Shown one piece after another: positions 52,875 through 60,345 of a stretch of DNA of 64,000 bases. Below the pieces are notes generated by a model. It did no database searches and was not told the DNA's origin. It saw only the letters and a list, made by a program, of their open reading frames with translations. The stretch covers positions 30,190 to 94,189 of the forward strand of contig BJFT01000003.1 of assembly GCA_014190015.1 (NCBI GenBank), given 5' to 3'. Each line of letters starts with the position of its first letter. Within the stretch, counting starts at the first letter, position 1. Origin of the DNA: Actinomycetes bacterium. Its GTDB lineage: Bacteria; Actinomycetota; Actinomycetes; Nanopelagicales; Nanopelagicaceae. The position numbers were made by a program, and so were the translations under genes.

Positions 52875-53774
52875 TTAGATCAAAGGAAGCAAATGCTTAG
52901 CGTTCTCTTCAACCAGCCAGTCATAGAACGATTCTGTAAGAATGCTTGAACCGTGGTCAATGATGAACTTAAGTTGTTCTGGACTGATATCCACGTTATC
53001 GAAGTTTGTTTCCAAAGCATTCTTATAGTGGTTAGCAGGAGTGCGATCGATTGGAGCAACGAACTCTGCTGTGAGTGCGCCGTCATAACCAATGCTCTTA
53101 AGTGTTTCGATGAGTTTCTTCCAGTCATAGTCACCGTGACCTGCAGGCATACGGTTGTTCTCAGCTACGTGGAAGTCGGTCAGGCGACCCTTTGTGCTGC
53201 GAATTGCTTCGTATAGATCTGCTTCTTCGATGTTGATATGGAATGCATCAAGACATACACCGCAGTTCGGGCCAGTTGCCTCTGCGAGAGCCATTGCTTG
53301 CTCTGCGCGATTAAGGAAATAAGTTTCGAAGCGATTGAGTGGCTCAATTGCTAAACGAACGCCAGCTTTTTCTGAGTGCTCATAAATTTCTTTCATTGAC
53401 TCAACAGCCCACTTCCACTCCTCATCAGGTGTGGCATCAGGAACAATTTTTCCAACTGTTGCAGGAACAATTGTCATTTCATATCCGTCGAGTTCTTTAA
53501 CCATAGTGATGCAGTCTTTTGTGTACTGCACTGACTTGGCGCGCTGTCCTGGATCTGCTGCTACGAGATTTCTCTCGCCAAGCATGAGAGTTACAGAACC
53601 CCAGCACTTAAGACCATGGTCATCAAGAAGTTTCTTGGTGTCCTTACTGCCATTGAGTCCGAATTGCTCTGGTTCACCGCTGATCTCGATGCTCTTGTAG
53701 CCATATTTAGCTAGACGCGCGATTGTCACCTTAATAGGTTCTGCGCGCATCCAGTTATGCATTGATAGATGCAT
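52875..53774 (-). CDS. D-tagatose 3-epimerase/hydroxypyruvate isomerase-like TIM-barrel enzyme
   Basis: A 299-residue enzyme. The ATG at 53774 (MHLSMHNWM) has AAAGGAGA before it and is chosen over the track's start at 53840, which lies in the upstream gene. Metal-site motifs follow the ketose 3-epimerase pattern: IEPLNRFET near residue 145, LDAFHINIEE near residue 178, FHVAENNRMPAGHGD near residue 204 and LTAEFVAP near residue 238. It probably epimerises a keto-sugar or keto-acid. Candidates include ketohexoses and 5-keto-L-gluconate. Confidence 0.82.
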   Translation of the reverse strand: MHLSMHNWMRAEPIKVTIARLAKYGYKSIEISGEPEQFGLNGSKDTKKLLDDHGLKCWGSVTLMLGERNLVAADPGQRAKSVQYTKDCITMVKELDGYEMTIVPATVGKIVPDATPDEEWKWAVESMKEIYEHSEKAGVRLAIEPLNRFETYFLNRAEQAMALAEATGPNCGVCLDAFHINIEEADLYEAIRSTKGRLTDFHVAENNRMPAGHGDYDWKKLIETLKSIGYDGALTAEFVAPIDRTPANHYKNALETNFDNVDISPEQLKFIIDHGSSILTESFYDWLVEENAKHLLPLI

Positions 53775-53805
53775 GATTCTCCTTTCAAAAAGAATCAGAG
53801 GGTTA

Positions 53806-55293
53806 CTAGTAACGCCCGTTCTTCGGAGGACCGAATCCAAGTTTTCCTGGATTCAGGATTCCATCCGGATCCCACGCGTCTTTTACTCCAAGGAGTAAAT
53901 CAAATGCGGCGCCATGCTGTACTCGCATGAAGCGCCCGAGCTTTAACCCGACACCGTGGTGTTCATTTAATGAACCCCCGTTATCGAGGCTGGCCTTAAT
54001 CGCAGCATCCCAAACTCGGTCGTGAAGAGCAATAGCTTCTTGTGGATCTTCTGGTCCATTATCAATATAGAAACGGTCGTAAATCATTCCGCCCCATGGG
54101 AACCAGTGTGAAAAGTGTGCGGTGTAACGCGCTTTATATTCGGCAAAACCTTCTTCGATAACTTTTTTCTTCGCCCAATAAATTTTTTCTAAATCTTCAA
54201 AGCGAGCGCATGTATCTGTTGTTCCAAAGATCTGCGGTGGCGCAGGAATATTGCCGTGCTTAAATGGTTCGTACTTACCGTCCCACCACATTTTGCCGAT
54301 TTCAGGACCGTATGACTTTCCACCAACTGCTTCACAAAGCTTTGCAATCTCCGCGCTCTCTAGAGCGGTAAGTGCTTTTGTGCCATCGCACATGATGACT
54401 AGAAGCACGCCTTCGACGCCTAAGTTAAGCCATGAAGAGAGTTTCGCGCTATCTGCCTCATCGTATAAACGAATAACAGCTGGACGCCAACGATCAGTCA
54501 TGATGCGACGAGCGGCTTCAATTCCTTCAGAAATATTTTTAAATCCGTATGAAAGAAACTCCATTGACTCTGGAATTCTCTCGATGCGCATTGATGCCTT
54601 AGTGATAATTCCAAGTGTTCCTTCTGAACCAACAATGGCCTGCATAATTCCAGGACCTGATGCATGGTTTGGAACCTTCATTGTTTCGATGAGTTTTCCT
54701 GGTGGAACAGCGGCTTCTAGTTGCAGTACTAAATCTTCTGCTTTTCCGTATTTAGTTGATACAACACCAGAACCACGTGCAGCTAAATAACCACCGAGTG
54801 TTGCACCAAAGTGAAATGAACCCGGATAGTGCGGCATTGTTAAACCTTTTGCATTAAGAATTTTCTCAAGCTCTGGTCCTTCAATTCCAGCCTCTGCAGT
54901 AACAACCATTGATACTTCATCGATATGTAAAACTTTGTTGAGTCGGCGAAGGTCCATTGCGATACCCCCATAGATCGCAAAGGTTCCTCCTTGTGTACCT
55001 GAACCGCCACCACGTGGCACAACTGGAATTTTGTATTCGCATGCGATGCGCAAAACTTCTGCAACTTCTTCTGCAGTACCTGGACGGACATAAATATCTG
55101 CAGTTGGTACAGGCAAAGACTTGTATTTGAGGTATTGCGAAATCCAAGACCAATCCGCAGATTGTTCGTGTAGCAATGTTGCATCCGTATTGACATGCTC
55201 TGGTCCAACAACTGATGCGATCTCACGTTGAACCTGCGCAATCAAATACTGATCACGAATACTGCTCTGGCCTATCTCCCGCTTTTGGTACAC
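53806..55293 (-). CDS. FAD-linked oxidase (GlcD/AGPS-like), copy 1
   Basis: A 495-residue flavoprotein of the vanillyl-alcohol-oxidase fold. The PCMH-type FAD domain contains VPRGGGSGTQGGTFAIYGGIAMDLRRLN near residue 96 and YPGSFHFGATLGGYLAARGSG near residue 157. The C-terminal cap ends with NEHHGVGLKLGRFM and DPDGILNPGKLG. Relatives oxidise 2-hydroxyacids such as D-lactate, glycolate or 2-hydroxyglutarate, or act in ether-lipid synthesis. The GTG start has GGGAGAG upstream. A GntR-type palindrome lies 45-56 bases before the start, so it begins a transcription unit. Confidence 0.8.
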   Translation of the reverse strand: MYQKREIGQSSIRDQYLIAQVQREIASVVGPEHVNTDATLLHEQSADWSWISQYLKYKSLPVPTADIYVRPGTAEEVAEVLRIACEYKIPVVPRGGGSGTQGGTFAIYGGIAMDLRRLNKVLHIDEVSMVVTAEAGIEGPELEKILNAKGLTMPHYPGSFHFGATLGGYLAARGSGVVSTKYGKAEDLVLQLEAAVPPGKLIETMKVPNHASGPGIMQAIVGSEGTLGIITKASMRIERIPESMEFLSYGFKNISEGIEAARRIMTDRWRPAVIRLYDEADSAKLSSWLNLGVEGVLLVIMCDGTKALTALESAEIAKLCEAVGGKSYGPEIGKMWWDGKYEPFKHGNIPAPPQIFGTTDTCARFEDLEKIYWAKKKVIEEGFAEYKARYTAHFSHWFPWGGMIYDRFYIDNGPEDPQEAIALHDRVWDAAIKASLDNGGSLNEHHGVGLKLGRFMRVQHGAAFDLLLGVKDAWDPDGILNPGKLGFGPPKNGRY

Positions 55294-55337
55294 CCGACTC
55301 TCCCTTGTCCCTCATCTACCCTGTCTTCGTATTCCAG

Positions 55338-55350
55338 CTTGTATACAAGT
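55338..55350. promoter_or_regulatory. GntR-type operator upstream of FAD-linked oxidase copy 1
   Basis: CTTGTATACAAG (55338-55349) is a perfect 12-base palindrome. The 11-mer TGTATACAAGT (55340-55350) is identical to the site before the Liv importer operon. It contains TATACA on the minus strand, a possible -10 box. Confidence 0.6.
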
Positions 55351-55389
55351 AGCGATGCTAGGTGCCGCCTAGACCCCCGTCAAGGTCAT

Positions 55390-56775
55390 TTAGTTAAAGA
55401 TTTTGCCCGGGTTCAAGATGCCCTTGGGATCCAGGGCATTTTTAATCGAAGCCATCACAGCCATTGAGCCTGGGCCAGCCTCTTTTTCCAGGGATGAAAT
55501 CTTGCCAGCACCGATTCCATGCTCGCCTGTACATGTTCCACCCATATCAATAATCGCATCAGTCATGTGATGAGTGAGCTCGCGAACTGCTGGCAACTCT
55601 TCTGGCTTATTGGGATCAGTAATGATGAATGCATGAAAGTTTCCATCTGCCACGTGACCAAGAATTGAAAATGGGAATGGGCTCTCGCTCAGAATCTTTT
55701 CAGTAAGAGCAACAGCTTCTGCCAATTTAGAAAGTGGCACGGCTGCATCAGTGCTAATTGCACGCTTGCCAGGGTGCGCCGAAATTCCTGCCCAATATGC
55801 ATTGTGACGTGCTTGCCACAACTTACGGCGTGCACCTTCTTCTGAAGTCCATTCAAAGTTCGTGCCACCAAACTCTGCTGCGATTTCTTGAACAACTTGC
55901 GCATCTTCTTCGACACTGCGCGGACTTCCGTGAAATTCGAAGAGCAACGTAGGTGCCTCTTCTAAATCTAAGCCATCGTGAGCATTTACGTTCTTAATGC
56001 ACTGAGCATCTAAGAATTCGCAGCGAGCAATCGCAACACCAGATCGCACAACTGCAATGGCTGCTTGCACTCCATCTGCAAGAGTTGGAAAGCGTGATAC
56101 CGCTGCAGCCATTTTTTCTGGAATACCGAATACGCGCAGGGTAATTTCAGTAACGATTGCAAGTGTTCCTTCAGAACCAACAATCAAACGAGTCAGGTCA
56201 TACCCTGCAGATAGTTTTCTCGTCTCACGTCCTGCATGAATAATTGTTCCATCTGCAAGGACAGCAGTTAACTTCAAAACATTCTCGCGCATTGAGCCAT
56301 AACGCACTGTCGTTGTACCAGCTGCGCCAGTTGATGTCATTCCACCGATGGTTGCATCTGCACCTGGATCTACTGAGAAGAAGAGTCCATCTGATGCAAT
56401 CTTCTTATTCAAAGCCATGCGTTTAACACCTGCTTGAACGCGAACTGTTAAATCATCCGGACTGATTTCAAGGATTTTGTCCATGGCGCTTAAGTCCAAA
56501 GAAATACCGCCAAAGAGCGGCAAAACATGTCCTTCGAGAGAAGTACCTGCACCAAATGCCACCACAGGAATGTCATGGGTGTTGCAGTATTTGAGCACGG
56601 CAGAGACTTCTTCAGTGGAATGAACTGTAATTACCGCTGATGGTTTTACTGGTGGAAAAGCAGATTCATCTCGACCATGTAAATCAAGTACAGAGTCATT
56701 TGTTGAAATACGTCCAGAAACTAGCGCGCCCAGTTCCGCTATTTGATCAGCCGTTAGATCAGTACGTGTGCGCAT
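55390..56775 (-). CDS. FAD-linked oxidase (D-lactate/glycolate dehydrogenase-like), copy 2
   Basis: A 461-residue GlcD/DLD-type flavoprotein. The FAD domain contains FGAGTSLEGHVLPLFGGISLDLSAMD near residue 76 and DPGADATIGGMTSTGAAGT near residue 137. The C-terminal cap has GHVADGNFHAFI near residue 360 and CTGEHGIGAGKISSLEKEAG near residue 415, close to D-lactate dehydrogenase (cytochrome). It would oxidise a D-2-hydroxyacid, passing electrons to quinone or cytochrome. It lies two bases after the SDR gene. Only distantly related to copy 1, so a different substrate is likely. Confidence 0.85.
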   Translation of the reverse strand: MRTRTDLTADQIAELGALVSGRISTNDSVLDLHGRDESAFPPVKPSAVITVHSTEEVSAVLKYCNTHDIPVVAFGAGTSLEGHVLPLFGGISLDLSAMDKILEISPDDLTVRVQAGVKRMALNKKIASDGLFFSVDPGADATIGGMTSTGAAGTTTVRYGSMRENVLKLTAVLADGTIIHAGRETRKLSAGYDLTRLIVGSEGTLAIVTEITLRVFGIPEKMAAAVSRFPTLADGVQAAIAVVRSGVAIARCEFLDAQCIKNVNAHDGLDLEEAPTLLFEFHGSPRSVEEDAQVVQEIAAEFGGTNFEWTSEEGARRKLWQARHNAYWAGISAHPGKRAISTDAAVPLSKLAEAVALTEKILSESPFPFSILGHVADGNFHAFIITDPNKPEELPAVRELTHHMTDAIIDMGGTCTGEHGIGAGKISSLEKEAGPGSMAVMASIKNALDPKGILNPGKIFN

Positions 56776-56777
56776 TA

Positions 56778-57533
56778 TTATTTAGGTAGATTCAAACTAT
56801 GTAATCCGCCATCAACAGCTAAAACAGTTCCTGTTGTTGATTTTTGTCCCGGATGAGCTAAATAAATAATTGCATTTGCAACTTCGTCTGCGCTAACAAG
56901 TCTCCCCATTGGTTGTCGTGCCTCTAGTGCAGCTCGTTCCTTGGCAGGATCTGATGCTTGCGAAAGTAATCTTCCAATCCACGGAGTTTCAGCTGTTCCT
57001 GGATTAACGCAGTTGACTCTAATTTTTTCTGGCAGCAAATCTGCAGCCATTGCAAGTGTGAGGGATAAAATCGCACCTTTGCTTGCGCTATAGATTGCGC
57101 GCTTTGGTAATCCAACCGTTGCAACAACTGAACACGTATTTACGATTGCAGCATCGGTGCTTTTGCGTAGCAACGGAAGTGCAGCAGCACTGACTCGTGA
57201 AGTTCCGATGACGTTGATGTTTAATACTTTGTTCCACTCTTCGGTGGTTGCGGCTTCGACGCCACCTTGCGCACCAATGCCAGCGTTATTGATCAGAACA
57301 TCAATTTTTGAAACTTTACTTGAAATAGTGGCAAATGCTTGAGTAACTGATTCATCGCTTCCAATGTCACATTGCACCCATGTGCCCGCACCACTTGATT
57401 CGAGTTCGCCTGCGTTTAAATCTAAACCAAAAACTGTTGCGCCTTGAGCTTTTAACTTCTTGGAAACGGCTAATCCAATTCCAGATCCCGCACCTGAAAT
57501 AACAACAGTAAAACCTTGAAAGTCAGTACTCAT
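56778..57533 (-). CDS. Short-chain dehydrogenase/reductase
   Basis: A 251-residue classical SDR. The cofactor motif SGAGSGIGLAVSKKL is near residue 11, NNAGIG near residue 86 and catalytic YSASKGAILS near residue 147; Asp in GLDLNAG favours NAD. In non-phosphorylative deoxyhexose routes an SDR oxidises the 4-hydroxyl of 2-keto-3-deoxy-fuconate or -rhamnonate, and the FAH-family gene immediately upstream would then cleave the product. The adjacent stop and start suggest tight coupling of the two steps. Confidence 0.85.
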   Translation of the reverse strand: MSTDFQGFTVVISGAGSGIGLAVSKKLKAQGATVFGLDLNAGELESSGAGTWVQCDIGSDESVTQAFATISSKVSKIDVLINNAGIGAQGGVEAATTEEWNKVLNINVIGTSRVSAAALPLLRKSTDAAIVNTCSVVATVGLPKRAIYSASKGAILSLTLAMAADLLPEKIRVNCVNPGTAETPWIGRLLSQASDPAKERAALEARQPMGRLVSADEVANAIIYLAHPGQKSTTGTVLAVDGGLHSLNLPK

Positions 57534-58391
57534 TTACTGTGCACCTTTCGAATATGCAACGAGATTTGATTGAATCTCGCCGATTCCTTCTATGCCAGTA
57601 CGCAAGACATTTCCGGCACGTAAGTATTTCGGTGGCTTAAAACCAAGTCCCACACCAAATGGCGTTCCTGTATTAATGATGTCTCCAGGGTGTAGTTCCA
57701 TGAATTGGCTGATGTACCAAATGATGTGATTGATGCCAAAGAGAAGATCATTCGTATTTGAATCTTGGCGCATTTCGCCATCAACGCTGCACCACAGACG
57801 AAGGTTTGAACCGTCGATTTCATCTGGCGTAACAATGCATGGTCCAATTGGATTAAATGTTGGGAAAGATTTTCCTTTAACCCATTGACCTGATCGCTCT
57901 AATTGCCAGTGGCGCTCACTCACATCTTGGCTGATTGAATAACCCAGAATGTAATCTGGAGCTTGATCGGGTGAATCCAAATACAACGCTTTCTTGCCTA
58001 TGACAATAGCCAATTCAACTTCGTAATCTGTAGCATCACTCTGAGGTGGAATCACAATCGCATCATTTGGGCCAACAACACTGTCAGGAGCTTTCATGAA
58101 GATAATTGGTTCTTTTGGAGTTTCCGCGTTTGCTTCTTTGATGTGACCTAAATAATTAAGTCCCACGCAAATAACTTTTGTTGGGTTGTGTACTGGCGCA
58201 CCAATTCTGCTAGCGCCGAGTGACTCAGTAGGCAAAGATGATAAATCTGCGCGAGCAACTTTTTGTAGGGCTCCGTTTTCTAGTTCAGACCTGGACCAAT
58301 CAGAGATAATCGAATCAACAAAGATTACTTTTTCGCCAGAAATCACGGCAGCACGTTCTTTGCCAAGTGCTCCAATGCGCGCGATTCTCAC
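57534..58391 (-). CDS. Fumarylacetoacetate hydrolase-family enzyme
   Basis: A 285-residue FAH-family protein. VICVGLNYLGHIKEANAE near residue 73, the metal ligands in DYEVELAIVIGKKAL near residue 121 and GKSFPTFNPIGPCIV near residue 173 are diagnostic, as is NTGTPFGVG near residue 241. Relatives cleave acylpyruvates, including 2,4-diketo-3-deoxy-L-fuconate or -rhamnonate to pyruvate and L-lactate, or dehydrate 2-keto-3-deoxy-pentonates. It starts with GTG and is adjacent to the SDR gene. Substrate inferred only from pathway context. Confidence 0.87.
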   Translation of the reverse strand: MRIARIGALGKERAAVISGEKVIFVDSIISDWSRSELENGALQKVARADLSSLPTESLGASRIGAPVHNPTKVICVGLNYLGHIKEANAETPKEPIIFMKAPDSVVGPNDAIVIPPQSDATDYEVELAIVIGKKALYLDSPDQAPDYILGYSISQDVSERHWQLERSGQWVKGKSFPTFNPIGPCIVTPDEIDGSNLRLWCSVDGEMRQDSNTNDLLFGINHIIWYISQFMELHPGDIINTGTPFGVGLGFKPPKYLRAGNVLRTGIEGIGEIQSNLVAYSKGAQ

Positions 58392-58424
58392 TGTGTAATC
58401 TCTTTCTTTAAATAGTTGATGAAC

Positions 58425-59276
58425 TTAACCATATCTATGTGGAGGCAGTCCACTTAATCCCGTGCCGGTGACGGCAAGAATCTTTCCCGCCAAAGGTTCT
58501 TTACCTAGATCAATACCTTGGCTGGCAGTTGTCACAATCAGAACATTGCCATCTGCTCCACCAAATGTGCACGATGTTGGTCTACTTACGCCCAGTTTAA
58601 TCTCGGTGATTTTCTTGCCTGAAGGTTCGTAAATCTCAACACGTCCACCATCCCAGAGTGCAACCACGATTTTCCCATCAGCAGTCACACTCATACCATC
58701 CGGAATTCCTTTTGATGTATCGAATGTAATTAAATCAACTGGATTACTTATGCGGCCATCAACAGATTTGTAATCAAATCTCTTTAATACTCCAGGGATG
58801 CTATCTATGTAATAAAAGAAATTAGAATCTGGGCTCCAGCCCATACCGTTGGAGAGTGTGACGTTATCCAGAACTGATAAATACGAACCATCTTTTTCTA
58901 GAACATAAAGTGAGCCGCGATTTTTCTCAAAAGAGAGAGCCATGCTGCCAGCCCAGAATCGACCAACAGGATCGACTTTTCCATCATTCATTCGCATATC
59001 CGCTGCAAGAAATGTGTGCAGCGCAGAAAACTTTCCGTCGATGCTTACGTGCGCAAAGCCTTCTTGAGTTGCTGCGATGTAATCATCGCCACGTGTGTGT
59101 GCAATCGCTCCGACCATTGATGGAGCTGAAAAACTCTGTGTCGCACCTGTATCTAAATCAGCTGTGTGAAATTTATTCTGAGTGATGTCTGTCCATGTAA
59201 CGCAATTGGTCTGTGGGCTCCAGATTGGACCTTCACCTAAATCAGAGACAACATCTGAAATCGCACGAATGTTCAT
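58425..59276 (-). CDS. SMP-30/gluconolactonase-like lactonase
   Basis: A 283-residue six-bladed beta-propeller of the SMP-30/GlcB/LRE family. The Ca/Zn-site residues are suggested by LGEGPIWS near residue 13 (Glu), the NDGKVDPVGRFWAGSM stretch near residue 97 and SNGMGWSPDSNFFYYIDS near residue 142. It would open a sugar lactone to the aldonic acid, between the upstream dehydrogenase and the dehydratase steps. It starts two bases after the zinc dehydrogenase stop. Confidence 0.85.
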   Translation of the reverse strand: MNIRAISDVVSDLGEGPIWSPQTNCVTWTDITQNKFHTADLDTGATQSFSAPSMVGAIAHTRGDDYIAATQEGFAHVSIDGKFSALHTFLAADMRMNDGKVDPVGRFWAGSMALSFEKNRGSLYVLEKDGSYLSVLDNVTLSNGMGWSPDSNFFYYIDSIPGVLKRFDYKSVDGRISNPVDLITFDTSKGIPDGMSVTADGKIVVALWDGGRVEIYEPSGKKITEIKLGVSRPTSCTFGGADGNVLIVTTASQGIDLGKEPLAGKILAVTGTGLSGLPPHRYG

Positions 59277-59278
59277 GG

Positions 59279-60295
59279 CTACATAATTCGCGGATCAATA
59301 TGAATTTTTGGACCAGTGCCAGCGCCATCAATTTTCTTTCCAGAGAGAACATCAGATGTCTTCGATAAACCAACGGTTGCAGCAACTATTGGACGTGGAT
59401 CAATCTCTCCACGTGAGTAAAAATCAATCGTTCCTCTAAGTCCTGGAGATGCCGAAAGAATTCCAACTGCTGTGACATCTTTTAGTACAAGTGAGCGACT
59501 ATCTAACGTGCTGGGTTCGCCAGAGACGCCGATATAGACAACTCGCCCACCAGGTTCTACTCGAGCAAGTGCTTCAGCAGGAACTGCTGCACTATTTGTC
59601 GCATCGATAATTGCATCAAAGCCACCATCGACTTCCTCAAACTCTTGTGTTGAGAAGTGAACACCCAAATCCTTTGCGAGTGAAAGCGTTGAAGGATTGC
59701 GACCGACCATATGAACTTCTGCTCCCATTGCAAGTGCAAATTGCGCAGTAAGTAAACCAATAGTGCCGCTTCCCCACACTAAAACTTTTTTACCTGGTCC
59801 AGCATGCGCTGCTTGAGCCGAACGCAGTGAGTTTCCACCTGGTTCGATGAGTGCACCTACGGTGTCATCTATTGAATCTGGCAATTCATGGAGAGCAAAC
59901 TCTGGGACTAAGAGTTGCTCTGCAAGGGCTCCTGGCCAGCCATTCCTAATTCCAATTTCAAATCTATCTGCGCATACATGTTGTAAACCAGATCTGCATC
60001 GCTTGCATTTCTGGCAACCCAACATTGTGTCGCCAGTTACGCGTTTACCAATCCATTTCTTATCTACGCCATCACCAACCTGTGAAACTGTGCCACACCA
60101 TTCGTGGCCAAGACGTATTGGATATTGTGCTTCACCTGTTTGGAAATAAGCCATATCACCATCAAAGAATTCAACATCGGTTCCACATACGCCAGCTCGT
60201 GCAATATCAATAACAACGTGACCTGGCTTTGCAACAGGTGCATCAACTTCTTCAATACTTGATTGACCTGGTGAATGAACAACGAATGCCTTCAT
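59279..60295 (-). CDS. Zinc-dependent alcohol/sugar dehydrogenase (MDR family)
   Basis: A 338-residue medium-chain dehydrogenase. I start it at 60295 (MKAFVVH), since the track's 60457 would overlap the divergent dehydratase gene. Catalytic zinc ligands are in AGVCGTDVEFF near residue 37 and LGHEWCGTV near residue 63. The structural zinc Cys cluster is CQKCKRCRSGLQHVC near residue 95, and the NAD fold has VWGSGTIGLLTAQ near residue 166. In context it could oxidise an aldose to its lactone (fucose, rhamnose or arabinose type) or an inosose as in the IolM reaction. Confidence 0.85.
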   Translation of the reverse strand: MKAFVVHSPGQSSIEEVDAPVAKPGHVVIDIARAGVCGTDVEFFDGDMAYFQTGEAQYPIRLGHEWCGTVSQVGDGVDKKWIGKRVTGDTMLGCQKCKRCRSGLQHVCADRFEIGIRNGWPGALAEQLLVPEFALHELPDSIDDTVGALIEPGGNSLRSAQAAHAGPGKKVLVWGSGTIGLLTAQFALAMGAEVHMVGRNPSTLSLAKDLGVHFSTQEFEEVDGGFDAIIDATNSAAVPAEALARVEPGGRVVYIGVSGEPSTLDSRSLVLKDVTAVGILSASPGLRGTIDFYSRGEIDPRPIVAATVGLSKTSDVLSGKKIDGAGTGPKIHIDPRIM

Positions 60296-60333
60296 AAGAA
60301 CGCCAATGCTAGACGAAGTATTCGCAGCACGGC

Positions 60334-60345
60334 TATGCTCTTTGA
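60334..60345 (+). promoter_or_regulatory. Candidate leaderless promoter of the IlvD/Edd dehydratase gene
   Basis: TATGCT (60334-60339) lies exactly six bases before the GTG start at 60346 and no ribosome site is present. The whole intergenic space to the divergent dehydrogenase is only 50 bases. Confidence 0.45.
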
